From the NCBI GenBank assembly GCA_002364005.1, contig DEXG01000038.1, positions 19,886 to 37,743 of the forward strand: DNA of 17,858 nt, in the 5' to 3' direction. The position numbers and the translations under genes were made by a program. The notes under the pieces were generated by a model. That model did no database searches. It saw nothing but the letters and a program-made list of their open reading frames with translations, and was not told where the DNA came from. Below, piece by piece: positions 1 through 7,151 of this stretch; positions within the stretch are counted from its first letter, which is position 1; each line of letters opens with the position of its first letter. Origin of the DNA: Phycisphaerales bacterium UBA3190. GTDB lineage: Bacteria > Planctomycetota > Phycisphaerae > Phycisphaerales > UBA1924.

Positions 1-2
1 CT

Positions 3-1568
3 GGTGCGATCCGATATCGGATCGATCTCCAGCCCGGTGCATCGCGCGTGTTCGATGTTGCGATGCCGATGGGCAATGCGAGGGGAGGGGTTCGCACCGC
101 GAACTTCGATGAAGCCCTTGGTCTTGAGGCCGCGCGATGGGAGGGGCTGCTTGGGCGGTTCGAGCTGCTCGTCCCGGAATCCGCGAATGACCTGCGTGAC
201 ACGATCCGGGCCAATCTGGCCTACATCCTGATCAACGCGGATGGTCCGGGCATCCGCCCCGGATCACGCTCGTACGAGCGTTCGTGGATCCGTGACGGCG
301 CGATGACTTCCGCGGCGCTGATCGCGCTGGGGAACCAGCGTGAGGCCCGTGATTTCATTGATTGGTACAGCGCGTTCCAATACGCAGACGGGAAGATCCC
401 GTGTGTCGTGGATGCACGCGGACCGGACCCGGTCGATGAGAACGACGCGCCGGGGCAGTACATCTTTGCGATCCGCAACAGTGCCGAGGCCGGCGGGGCA
501 TTCGATGAGGAGTTCGCCCGCGCGATGTACCCGAGCGTGCTCAGGACCATCGAGTACATCGATCAGATGCGCTCCTCACGCCTGACACCAGCGTATGTCG
601 AGGCAACGGACCCGATCACCCGCGCCTGTGCCGGGCTCATGCCCGAATCGATCAGCCACGAGGGATATTCGGAAAAGCCCATGCACTCATACTGGGACGA
701 TTTCTGGGTGTACCGGGGCCTATGCGACGCGGAGGAGATCGCGATCAGGCTCGGAGAATCAGCGGACGCGGCACGGATCCGGCAGCTGGGAGACGAGTTT
801 GGGTACGCCATCGCACGATCCATCGACCTCGTCACCCAAGCGCACGACATCCCCTTTGTTCCAGGGTGCGTTGAGCTTGGCGACTTCGATGCGACATCGA
901 CCTCCATCGCGTACTACCCAACCGGGGCCGCGGAGTTGATCGATCCAGCACTGCTCGAGCAGACCTTCGAGCGGGCTTGGGACGCAACGCAGGCCCGCAT
1001 CGACGGCTCAGATCGCTGGGACGGGATGACGCCCTACGAGGTGCGCACCGTGGGGACATTCGTCCGCCTTGGTTGGATCGATCGGGCGCACCAGTACATG
1101 GATTGGCTCATGACCCTCCAGGACCCCTCGGGCTGGAGGCAGTGGGGGGAGATCGCATACCGAGAAGATGCTCCCTGCCGTTTCGTCGGCGACATGCCAC
1201 ACACATGGGTCGGGTCTGGCGCCATCCTTTCGATCCTTTCCCTGTTCAGCTACGAGGATGATGACCAGATCGTGCTCGCAGCGGGGATCCCCGCTGAGTG
1301 GTTGGACGACGGGCAGACGGTTGGGATCCGTGGCCTCGTCACCCGGTTCGGAAACCTGAGCTACAAAGCACAGCGTGTGGATGGAACGATCCGAATCAAC
1401 ATCGAATCCGGCTGCACACCACCAGGGGGCTATCGCCTCAGCTTGTCGAGGTTCATCGGCACCGGGCATGGCGCGGTTCGTGTTGATGGACAACCCGCGG
1501 GCATCGATCAGGATGGGTTCGTACGGATCAGTCCAGACGCGCGGGAAGTGGTGATCGATACTGATTGA
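3..1568 (+). CDS. Six-hairpin glycosidase-like protein, C-terminal part (5' end outside window)
   Basis: The reading frame is open to the left edge, so the true start lies upstream; 521 residues are visible. A GTG at 48 is in frame, but coding continues above it with residues (RIDLQPGASRVF) typical of a beta-sandwich strand, so GTG is probably not the start. The centre has the helical (alpha/alpha)6 look of six-hairpin glycosidases: a SYERSWIRDGAM segment, HSYWDDFWVYRGL, a WGEIAYRED stretch and MPHTWVGSGAIL. The last ~130 residues look like a C-terminal beta domain. The Asp of WIRDG and the Glu of WGEIAYRED are candidate acidic catalytic residues by analogy; this is inference. The substrate is probably an oligo- or polysaccharide, but the GH family cannot be named from the visible part. 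No signal peptide can be judged because the N-terminus is missing. Confidence 0.72.
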   Translation, partial: GAIRYRIDLQPGASRVFDVAMPMGNARGGVRTANFDEALGLEAARWEGLLGRFELLVPESANDLRDTIRANLAYILINADGPGIRPGSRSYERSWIRDGAMTSAALIALGNQREARDFIDWYSAFQYADGKIPCVVDARGPDPVDENDAPGQYIFAIRNSAEAGGAFDEEFARAMYPSVLRTIEYIDQMRSSRLTPAYVEATDPITRACAGLMPESISHEGYSEKPMHSYWDDFWVYRGLCDAEEIAIRLGESADAARIRQLGDEFGYAIARSIDLVTQAHDIPFVPGCVELGDFDATSTSIAYYPTGAAELIDPALLEQTFERAWDATQARIDGSDRWDGMTPYEVRTVGTFVRLGWIDRAHQYMDWLMTLQDPSGWRQWGEIAYREDAPCRFVGDMPHTWVGSGAILSILSLFSYEDDDQIVLAAGIPAEWLDDGQTVGIRGLVTRFGNLSYKAQRVDGTIRINIESGCTPPGGYRLSLSRFIGTGHGAVRVDGQPAGIDQDGFVRISPDAREVVIDTD

Positions 1569-1934
1569 TCGCCCCAATCAGAATCCCCCGTGTGGCTCTA
1601 CGCCGATCGTACTCCCGAGCGGCGTTGCTGGTGGGGGATCAAGTTTTCGTCCAAACCATTGAGTCTTGCGACTCCATCCGGGCAAGTTGCTGCTGTGAAG
1701 GGCAGGGTGCGGGCCGGCTTGGGCTGCGGGCATGTCTATACGGTACCCGAACACGATGCAAGGATCGTGTGAAGAAACGGTGCTTCCCATGGTGCCTGCT
1801 GCCAGGCGGGCTATGTTTGTGGCACACGCCGAGCCGTCCCGTTACGCGATGAAGTTGTGCTGATTGGTACCGGGGTGAGTGCTTTCTGTCCTGCGGCATG
1901 CCGCGTATTTTCATATGAGCAATGGAGTCTGGTG
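1569..1934. other. 366-bp intergenic region with several small inverted repeats
   Basis: No convincing gene is seen between the glycosidase and the alkaline phosphatase. Short reading frames here lack a good ribosome-binding site and any recognisable product. The stretch has GAGTC-TTGC-GACTC at 1661-1674, a 7-bp inverted repeat ACACGAT-gcaagg-ATCGTGT at 1751-1770, and a perfect 12-bp palindrome GCGGCATGCCGC at 1893-1904, just upstream of the alkaline phosphatase. No T-tract follows any of them, so none is a standard intrinsic terminator. I could not recognise a phosphate (PhoB) box or a riboswitch class. It presumably holds the alkaline phosphatase promoter. Confidence 0.5.
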
Positions 1935-3374
1935 ATGAATCATCTGACACGACGATGCTTTCTCTCGAGCTCCGCGTTTGCTGCGGGGGCTCTTGCCCTT
2001 TCGCAAGTCAAGCCGGCGCGAGCATCGCATCCCGGGATACCTGTTGGATCGACGCCGGGTTTGCCTGAGTCGATCGATGATCAGTTCGGGCGTGTTCGAC
2101 GCGTGATCTTCGCGGTCTCGGACGGCATGAGCATGGGGACCATGACGCTTGCGGATCTGTACTGCAAGGAGGTGCTCGCGCAAGATTCCTACTGGCCGCA
2201 GCTCATGCGGCGTCCCGATGTCCGCAGCGGGCTCTGCACCACACACAGCGCCGATTCGCTCGTCACCGATTCGGCGGCGGCGTCGACGGCCTGGTCGTCG
2301 GGCCAGAAGACCTATAACACATCGATCGGCTACAGCATGGATCGCGAGGCGATGACCCCGATCCTGCAGCGGGTCAACGGTGCCGGGTACCGCACGGGGC
2401 TTGTCACAACCGCGAAGGTCACCGATGCCACGCCCGCCGGGTTCATCGCGAATGTTCCGGATCGGACTATGGAGCAGGAGATTGCCAAGCAGATTCTTGA
2501 TCGGGCACCGAATGTCGTCCTCGGTGGCGGCGCGAGGTACTTCGGTGACCATGCACGCTCGGGCTATGCGGGCCGGTACATCACCAACCCGCGTGCGATC
2601 GGCGATGGGCGCCAGAGCCGTTCGCTCGTCGGCATCTTCTCGAATGATCACATCCCCTACACACTCGACCGTGACGATGATGACGCGGACCTGCTGGGCA
2701 TGACGCGTGAGGCGATCGAGCAGCTCGATTACCTTCAGGGTGGTTTTATGCTCCAAGTGGAAGCGGCCCGTGTCGATCACGCGGCACACAATAACGATGC
2801 GATCTCGATGATTCTGGAGCAGATCGAGTTCGACCGCACGCTGCGGTACCTTGCGAACTATGCCTCCGATCGGGATGACACGCTGTTGCTGATTACGACC
2901 GACCACGGCAATGGCAATCCCGGGCTGAATGTGTACACCGATTCAGCCCGACGCGGATTGCTGAGTCTGGCGAATGCGAAGCGTTCCTTCGATTGGATTT
3001 TCAATGAGTTGCGTGAGCGGGATCCGCGGCTTCTCAATCTGGGGATCCAGCGTGAGGTGATTCAGTTTGCCACCGGGGTGCCGCTGAAGAACAGTGATCT
3101 CGCGTATCTCAACCCCAAGCTCGAGGGTCGTGCCAATCTCTTTTACGAGGCGGACTCGGTGAGTTCCCGTTTGAGCTCGCTGCTGGCGAACCGGAGCGGG
3201 GTGGCTTTTTCCAGCAAGAACCATACATCTGATATGGTGTTGTTCAGTGCGGTTGGTGTCGGGGCGGATCTGTTCCCGCCGGTGATCGACAATACCGACT
3301 TGATGCCGCGTCTGATGCACCTGATGGGTGTGGAGCGTATGGCGACGGGTGCGGATGCGATGGTGCACGCGTAG
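1935..3374 (+). CDS. Tat-exported PhoA-type alkaline phosphatase
   Basis: A 479-residue phosphomonoesterase predicted to release phosphate from organic esters outside the cytoplasm. The ATG at 1935 is preferred over in-frame codons upstream: GGAG lies 8 nt before it, and the protein then begins with a twin-arginine signal (TRRCFLSSSAFAAG) with likely cleavage after ARA at residue 30. Alkaline phosphatase motifs occur in order: metal Asp63 in VSDGM, nucleophile Ser113 in VTDSAAAS, DATPA at 164-168 (Asp as in E. coli PhoA), Arg177 in the place of the substrate-binding Arg, Glu276/Asp281/His285 in EAARVDHAAH, Asp323-His324 in TTDHGNGN, and His430 in NHTSDMVLF. All expected metal and catalytic positions appear intact. 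The next gene is a second secreted phosphoesterase, suggesting joint phosphate scavenging. Zn/Mg dependence is inferred from the family. Phosphate-starvation control is likely but no operator was recognised. Confidence 0.93.
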   Translation: MNHLTRRCFLSSSAFAAGALALSQVKPARASHPGIPVGSTPGLPESIDDQFGRVRRVIFAVSDGMSMGTMTLADLYCKEVLAQDSYWPQLMRRPDVRSGLCTTHSADSLVTDSAAASTAWSSGQKTYNTSIGYSMDREAMTPILQRVNGAGYRTGLVTTAKVTDATPAGFIANVPDRTMEQEIAKQILDRAPNVVLGGGARYFGDHARSGYAGRYITNPRAIGDGRQSRSLVGIFSNDHIPYTLDRDDDDADLLGMTREAIEQLDYLQGGFMLQVEAARVDHAAHNNDAISMILEQIEFDRTLRYLANYASDRDDTLLLITTDHGNGNPGLNVYTDSARRGLLSLANAKRSFDWIFNELRERDPRLLNLGIQREVIQFATGVPLKNSDLAYLNPKLEGRANLFYEADSVSSRLSSLLANRSGVAFSSKNHTSDMVLFSAVGVGADLFPPVIDNTDLMPRLMHLMGVERMATGADAMVHA

Positions 3375-3380
3375 CGGTTG

Positions 3381-3399
3381 GGTTGTCCATGGGACAGCC
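3381..3399 (+). other. Small hairpin between the two phosphatase genes
   Basis: GGTTGTCC and GGACAGCC (one G-U pair) flank a 3-nt ATG loop, between the alkaline phosphatase stop and the phosphoesterase start. No T-run follows, so it is not a standard terminator. It could tune expression or RNA stability between the two genes if they are cotranscribed. Confidence 0.4.
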
Positions 3400-3425
3400 G
3401 TAGCGACTGAGTGAAGGAGAAGCCG

Positions 3426-5453
3426 ATGCGGGTTGTCTTTGTACTGTTCTTTCTCTTGGCCGGTAGTGAGGCTGCCGCGGCGGTTCAGCCCGAGTCGGAG
3501 CATGTGGGTCACACTCGCCATCATCACCCGCACAATCCCAAGCATGAGACGACGCTCGATCCCACGAGGATTTACACCGATCGTGACTCGCCCGTTGAGA
3601 TGCCGCTGCCCAATGAGGATGGTGCGTTCTCATTCGTTGTGTTCGGCGACCGGACCGGGGGGCCGGATGATGGGGTGTCGGTTCTCGCCGATGCGGTGCG
3701 TGACACGAATCTGCTTGAGCCCGACATGGTGATGACCGTGGGCGATCTGGTGCAAGGGTACAACGAGTCGGCGGCATGGAAGGCGCAGGTGCGGGAGTAC
3801 CGTGCGGTCATGGACAACCTGCTCTGCCCGTGGTTTCCGGTTGCGGGGAACCATGATGTGTACTGGCGGTACAAGGGGACGGAGGAGAAGCCGGCGAATG
3901 AGATGGAGGATCTCTACGAGCTGCACTTTGGGCCGTTGTGGTACTCCTTCTCTCATAAGAACAACTACTTCATCGTGCTGTATACGGACGAGGGCAATCC
4001 AGAGACGGGTGAGCGCACTTTCAACAAGCCCGATTCACAGCGTATGAGCCCTGAGCAGAAGGCGTTTCTGGCTGAAGCGCTTGAGCGGGGGAAAGAGGCC
4101 GATCATACCTTTGTGTTCCTGCACCACCCGCGCTGGCTCAAGGGTGGATACGGGGATGACTGGGACCATGTGCATCAGATGCTGGTTGAGGCGGGGAATG
4201 TGGCAGCGGTGTTTGCCGGGCATATTCATTACATGCGCCACGACGGCAAGCAGGATGGCATCGAGTACATCTCCCTGGCGACGACGGGCGGGCATCAGGG
4301 CGGGAGCGTGCCCGAGGCGGGGTACCTGCATCATTACCATGTTGTGACGGTACGACGGGAGCAGATCGCCATCGCGTCGATCCCGGTTGGCGAGATCATG
4401 GATGTCCGCGACATCACGGGTGATCTGGCGATCCAGTCCAGACAGCTGGCGGGGCTGGAGCCGAAGATTGATTCTGAGCTTCGATTTGAGCCAGATGGCT
4501 CGGTGAGCGCCTACATCGAAGCGGTCATCGCGAACCCGACAGACTATCGGGTTGATTACATGTTGCAGGCCCGATCGTGGGATAGCCGGTGGGCCTTTCC
4601 TTCCGATCACCACCACGGCCGCCTCGCACCCGGTGAGGAGAAGACGCTCGGGTTTCGTGTGCTGCGTGAAGCGGGGGAAATTGATGCCACCTTCCGGGTG
4701 CCTGAGCTGGTGCTGGAACGCGAGCTGCTGACGAAGAGTTTTCGGTACACCATCCCGTCGCGTGAGTTCGTGATTCCGCTTGATCCCGGGCAGTTGCCGC
4801 GCCCTGTTCAGGCGATGCACGAGAGCGCATTGGAGCTCCCTCAGCGGTCGGGCGATGATGTTGTGGTTGTGCCCAGTGATTCGTTTACACTGCCGCAGGG
4901 ATCATTTACACTCGAGTGCTGGTTCCGTGCGGATCGGTTCGAGAGTCGAACCGGGCTGGTCGCCAAGACCGAGAGCAGCGACTATGGGTTCTTTGTCAGC
5001 AATGGGCAGCCGTCGTTCTCGGTTCTGCTTGGGGATGGGTACACCACGGCCCAAGCGCCGGGCGCGATGCTTGAGACCGATCGCTGGTACCATATCGCCG
5101 GTGTGTATGACGGCTCCGAGGTGCGTCTGTACATCGATGGTCGTCTTGTCGCGCGGGCGGAGGGATCGGGCAAGCGGAGGGTCAACAGGTTTCCGCTCAT
5201 GATCGGTGCGGATGTGAACGGGAGCGGGCAGCCGACCAGTATGTTCTCTGGGCTGATCGATGAGGTTCGGCTCTCAAGCTCCGCTCGATACAGCGGGGAA
5301 TCGTTCACGCCCGCCCGTTGGAATGAAGCCGATGGGCACACGCTGCTGTTGTACCACATGGACGGGATGCTCGGTCCATGGATCTTCGATGACTCGGCCA
5401 GCCAGGCCCATGGTTGGGTTCGGGGTGGGGCTGCGACGGTACCGGTCCGGTGA
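3426..5453 (+). CDS. Secreted metallophosphoesterase with C-terminal LamG-like domain
   Basis: A 675-residue two-part exported protein. ATG 3426 is chosen over the in-frame GTG at 3411 because AAGGAG lies just upstream and the protein then opens with a clean signal peptide (MRVVFVLFFLLAGSEAAAA). Residues ~68-300 are a calcineurin-like phosphoesterase: GDR (Asp75), GDLVQG (Asp107), GNHD (Asn142-His143), LHHP (His233/234) and GHIHY (His266, His268), the usual two-metal ligand set. A His-rich stretch (residues ~29-40) follows the signal peptide. Residues ~460-660 form a LamG/concanavalin-A-like domain (FTLECWFRA, WYHIAGVYDG, VRLYIDGRL, GLIDEVRLSS), probably carbohydrate- or surface-binding. It lies 51 bp after the alkaline phosphatase and ahead of a strong terminator, so the pair may be cotranscribed. 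The substrate is unknown; phosphodiesters or phosphorylated glycans are possible. Confidence 0.88.
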   Translation: MRVVFVLFFLLAGSEAAAAVQPESEHVGHTRHHHPHNPKHETTLDPTRIYTDRDSPVEMPLPNEDGAFSFVVFGDRTGGPDDGVSVLADAVRDTNLLEPDMVMTVGDLVQGYNESAAWKAQVREYRAVMDNLLCPWFPVAGNHDVYWRYKGTEEKPANEMEDLYELHFGPLWYSFSHKNNYFIVLYTDEGNPETGERTFNKPDSQRMSPEQKAFLAEALERGKEADHTFVFLHHPRWLKGGYGDDWDHVHQMLVEAGNVAAVFAGHIHYMRHDGKQDGIEYISLATTGGHQGGSVPEAGYLHHYHVVTVRREQIAIASIPVGEIMDVRDITGDLAIQSRQLAGLEPKIDSELRFEPDGSVSAYIEAVIANPTDYRVDYMLQARSWDSRWAFPSDHHHGRLAPGEEKTLGFRVLREAGEIDATFRVPELVLERELLTKSFRYTIPSREFVIPLDPGQLPRPVQAMHESALELPQRSGDDVVVVPSDSFTLPQGSFTLECWFRADRFESRTGLVAKTESSDYGFFVSNGQPSFSVLLGDGYTTAQAPGAMLETDRWYHIAGVYDGSEVRLYIDGRLVARAEGSGKRRVNRFPLMIGADVNGSGQPTSMFSGLIDEVRLSSSARYSGESFTPARWNEADGHTLLLYHMDGMLGPWIFDDSASQAHGWVRGGAATVPVR

Positions 5454-5545
5454 TGCTGGGCGTGTGCCTAAGCGTGTTATCTGTGGTGTGCGAGACTCGC
5501 TGCTGATTTCGTTCAACTCATTGCGTTGTACAGGTTGATTGCCAG

Positions 5546-5577
5546 CCGCCGCCGTTTCTGTCAGGCGGCGGTTCTTT
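5546..5577 (+). terminator. Intrinsic terminator after the phosphoesterase
   Basis: CCGCCGCC (5546-5553) and GGCGGCGG (5564-5571) form a perfect 8-bp GC stem with a 10-nt loop, followed by TTCTTT. It ends the phosphatase transcription unit and separates it from the island starting at 5590. Confidence 0.82.
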
Positions 5578-5589
5578 GTGATGCGCACA

Positions 5590-5645
5590 AGATAAATGCA
5601 CTTTCATCTACGCTTTATCCTGGCTCCATAGTGCGACGCCAATAT
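5590..5645 (+). promoter_or_regulatory. Putative operator/promoter A, upstream of the entericidin-like gene
   Basis: The 20-mer AGATAAATGCACTTTCATCT (5590-5609) contains ATAAA-N6-TTCAT, one base from a perfect inverted repeat. Its centre (5599.5) is 41.5 bp upstream of AATAT (5641-5645) within ACGCCAATAT, a possible -10 region. CGCTTTA follows the repeat at 5611-5617. The same layout recurs at three other intergenic sites in the window. Factor identity and transcription start are inferred, not shown. Confidence 0.62.
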
Positions 5646-5703
5646 GTGTACAACGACCCAAGGGAATCAGCCCGAGGGCAAAACCTGAAAAGGGGTACAC
5701 ACC

Positions 5704-5877
5704 ATGAAGACAGAAAAAAACAAGCACAACGCCCGCGCCATCACCGGCATCTGCGCACTCGTACTCGCGGGCTGCACCATGATGCTCGGCGCCTGCAACA
5801 CCGTCGAGGGTGCTGGCAATGACATCGAAGCGGCTGGCGACGCGATCTCGGACACCGCCAGTGACGCGAAGGACTGA
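5704..5877 (+). CDS. Entericidin-like small lipoprotein
   Basis: A 57-residue lipoprotein. ATG 5704 follows AAAAGGGG. After a basic N-terminus and a hydrophobic core, the tail ACNTVEGAGNDIEAAGDAIS closely matches the entericidin A/B family, in which Cys is lipidated and CNT-x-x-G-x-G-x-D-I is conserved. Two overlapping lipobox-like sites are visible: LAGC (Cys24) and LGAC (Cys31). Family alignment favours Cys31 as the mature N-terminus. Entericidins are stress-induced membrane lipoproteins of Proteobacteria, linked there to stationary-phase lysis (EcnA antidote, EcnB toxin). No second entericidin of the antidote type is visible beside it. It is the first gene of the island and carries operator A about 95 bp upstream. 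Toxicity is not shown by the sequence. Confidence 0.85.
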   Translation: MKTEKNKHNARAITGICALVLAGCTMMLGACNTVEGAGNDIEAAGDAISDTASDAKD

Positions 5878-5891
5878 TCCGCGTGGATCAG

Positions 5892-5959
5892 GTGAACTTC
5901 AAAATGAACTGAAGTTCACACAGCAATCATCGGCGTGTCACACACGCACACGAATATAT
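5892..5959 (+). promoter_or_regulatory. Perfect nested inverted repeat plus putative promoter U, upstream of the UPF0391 gene
   Basis: GTGAACTTCA (5892-5901) and TGAAGTTCAC (5910-5919) are perfect 10-bp arms around an 8-bp spacer. Inside lies ATGAA-N6-TTCAC (5904-5919), a one-mismatch copy of the shared motif; its centre (5911.5) is exactly 41.5 bp upstream of AATAT at 5953-5957, in AATATATACA. The core also reads GAAC-N4-GTTC (5906-5917), which resembles the Gram-positive LexA box. The likely 5' leader then contains GGGCAG/CTGCCC (5974-5979/5992-5997). No T-run follows the large repeat, so terminator function is unlikely. Confidence 0.62.
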
Positions 5960-6037
5960 ACATGAACAACACGGGGCAGGACGAAGGCGTGCTGCCCAGA
6001 AACACTCAGCGGAAACCCGCACAGAAAGGACATAGTC

Positions 6038-6220
6038 ATGCTTGGTTGGGCAGTCACATTCTTCATCGTCGCCATCATCGCCGCAATCTTCGGTTTCGGT
6101 GGCATCGCCGCCGGTGCGGCATCGATCGCCAAGATCCTCTTCTTCGTCTTTATCGTTCTGTTCCTGCTCTCGCTCATCGCGGGCCTGGTCCGGGGCAATG
6201 GTCCGAAGGTACGGGTCTGA
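6038..6220 (+). CDS. UPF0391 (DUF1328) small membrane protein
   Basis: A 60-residue inner-membrane peptide preceded by AGAAAGGA. MLGWAVTFFIVAIIAAIFGFGGIAAGAASIAKILFF is the conserved pattern of this family (E. coli YtjA is a member): two transmembrane helices (about 4-26 and 30-53) with a Gly/Ala-rich FGFGGIAAGAA turn, and a short basic C-terminus. The length is normal for the family. The biochemical role is unknown; in Proteobacteria such genes are often found with stress-response small genes. Here it sits between an entericidin-like gene and a second small lipoprotein gene. It has its own putative promoter U 80-90 bp upstream and could be the first gene of a unit running to the terminator at 7039. 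Confidence 0.9.
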   Translation: MLGWAVTFFIVAIIAAIFGFGGIAAGAASIAKILFFVFIVLFLLSLIAGLVRGNGPKVRV

Positions 6221-6287
6221 GCGGCCTGAGGCACGCATCGGATAACGCACAGTACAACTCTGAAACTTCGCTTGAAAGGAACACCAT

Positions 6288-6491
6288 ATGAAACGCCCAT
6301 CTCCAAAGCACGCGCTCGCCGTGCTCGGCACCCTCGCTTTCGCCACGACCCCAGCATTCCTGATGGTCGGCTGTGACAGCAACGACGGCGTCGTTGAAGA
6401 GGCCGGCGAGTCGGTCGATGACGCCTTCGACAACACCGGCGATGCCATCGACGATGCCGCCGACGAGGTCGAGGATGCCGTCGACGGCTAA
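6288..6491 (+). CDS. Small acidic lipoprotein
   Basis: A 67-residue predicted lipoprotein. ATG 6288 follows TGAAAGGAAC. The basic start (MKRPSPKHA) and hydrophobic segment lead to lipobox LMVGC with Cys29. The mature part is ~39 residues, almost entirely Asp, Glu, Ala and Val, with repeating DDAFDNTGDAIDDAADEVED, likely an amphipathic acidic helix. The pattern recalls the entericidin-like gene upstream (GDAI is shared) but is much more acidic and lacks the CNT motif. Cys+2 is Asp, which in E. coli retains lipoproteins at the inner membrane; whether this holds here is unknown. No named family is recognised. It probably belongs to the same transcript as the UPF0391 gene, 67 bp upstream, and the DUF2383 gene downstream. 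Confidence 0.8.
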   Translation: MKRPSPKHALAVLGTLAFATTPAFLMVGCDSNDGVVEEAGESVDDAFDNTGDAIDDAADEVEDAVDG

Positions 6492-6548
6492 GCGATCGCA
6501 GATTCAACATTCACATTACACAGACAGCACCATTTCAAGGAGCACATC

Positions 6549-7007
6549 ATGGAAAGCGTCAGCACACTCAATAACGAAACCATCAGTGGCATTCAGAACC
6601 TGATCGAGATCAACATCGATAGCTCGGAGGGGTTCCGGACCGCGGCCGATAAGGTTGAGAACACCGATATCGCCAACATGTTCCGCCAGTGCGCCAACGA
6701 GCGTGAGCAGAACGCGGCACAGCTGCGATCGATCATCCAGGTCAACGGGGAGACCCCCGAGGACAGCGGCACGATCAAGGGCACCGTCCATCGCTGGTGG
6801 CTCGGGTTGCGCGGCACCGTGCAGCAGGGCGACGAGCATGCGGTCCTCGCTGAGGCCGAGCGTGGCGAGGATGCGATCAAGCATCGCTATGAGGACACGC
6901 TCAAGGAGACCGCGGGCAGCGCGGTCAATGATGTGCTGCAGAGTCAGTACACCAATGTGAAGTCGCGCCACGACCAGATCCGTGACATGCGAGATGCACG
7001 GGCATAA
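6549..7007 (+). CDS. DUF2383 / PA2169-family helical bundle protein
   Basis: A 152-residue soluble protein; CAAGGAG lies 7 nt before the ATG. The opening (STLNNETISGIQNLIEINIDSSEGFRTAADKV), the middle (CANEREQNAAQLRSII) and the segment GTVHRWWLGLRG match DUF2383 proteins such as Pseudomonas PA2169, ferritin-like four-helix bundles of about 150 residues. Likely metal ligands were not assigned with confidence. The family function is unknown; members are associated with stress and stationary-phase gene sets. It is followed within 35 bp by a strong terminator, so it ends the + strand small-gene unit. There is no signal peptide, so it acts in the cytoplasm. Confidence 0.88.
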   Translation: MESVSTLNNETISGIQNLIEINIDSSEGFRTAADKVENTDIANMFRQCANEREQNAAQLRSIIQVNGETPEDSGTIKGTVHRWWLGLRGTVQQGDEHAVLAEAERGEDAIKHRYEDTLKETAGSAVNDVLQSQYTNVKSRHDQIRDMRDARA

Positions 7008-7038
7008 GCATGACGAGATCCACATCCAATCGTCCCCT

Positions 7039-7079
7039 GATGACGGAGAATGCCAATGTTGGCGCTCCGTCATCTTTTT
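7039..7079 (+). terminator. Composite intrinsic terminator
   Basis: GATGACGGAG (7039-7048) pairs perfectly with CTCCGTCATC (7065-7074), followed by TTTTT. An inner stem GCCAA-TG-TTGGC (7052-7063) stacks within it. It closes the entericidin/UPF0391/DUF2383 unit and insulates the next gene. Confidence 0.9.
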
Positions 7080-7151
7080 CATGTCTGCATCCTCACCCGT
7101 CAGCCGTATGATGCGGCTCCCCCTTTGGAGGCCAGTGGAGGCCAGCCCGCC

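Noticed and set aside
1008..1577. 189-codon open frame on the - strand, opposite the glycosidase
   Set aside because: Antisense shadow with no ribosome-binding site and no family signal.
1911..2906. 331-codon open frame on the - strand
   Set aside because: Antisense to the alkaline phosphatase, whose motifs are complete; composition is typical of a shadow frame.
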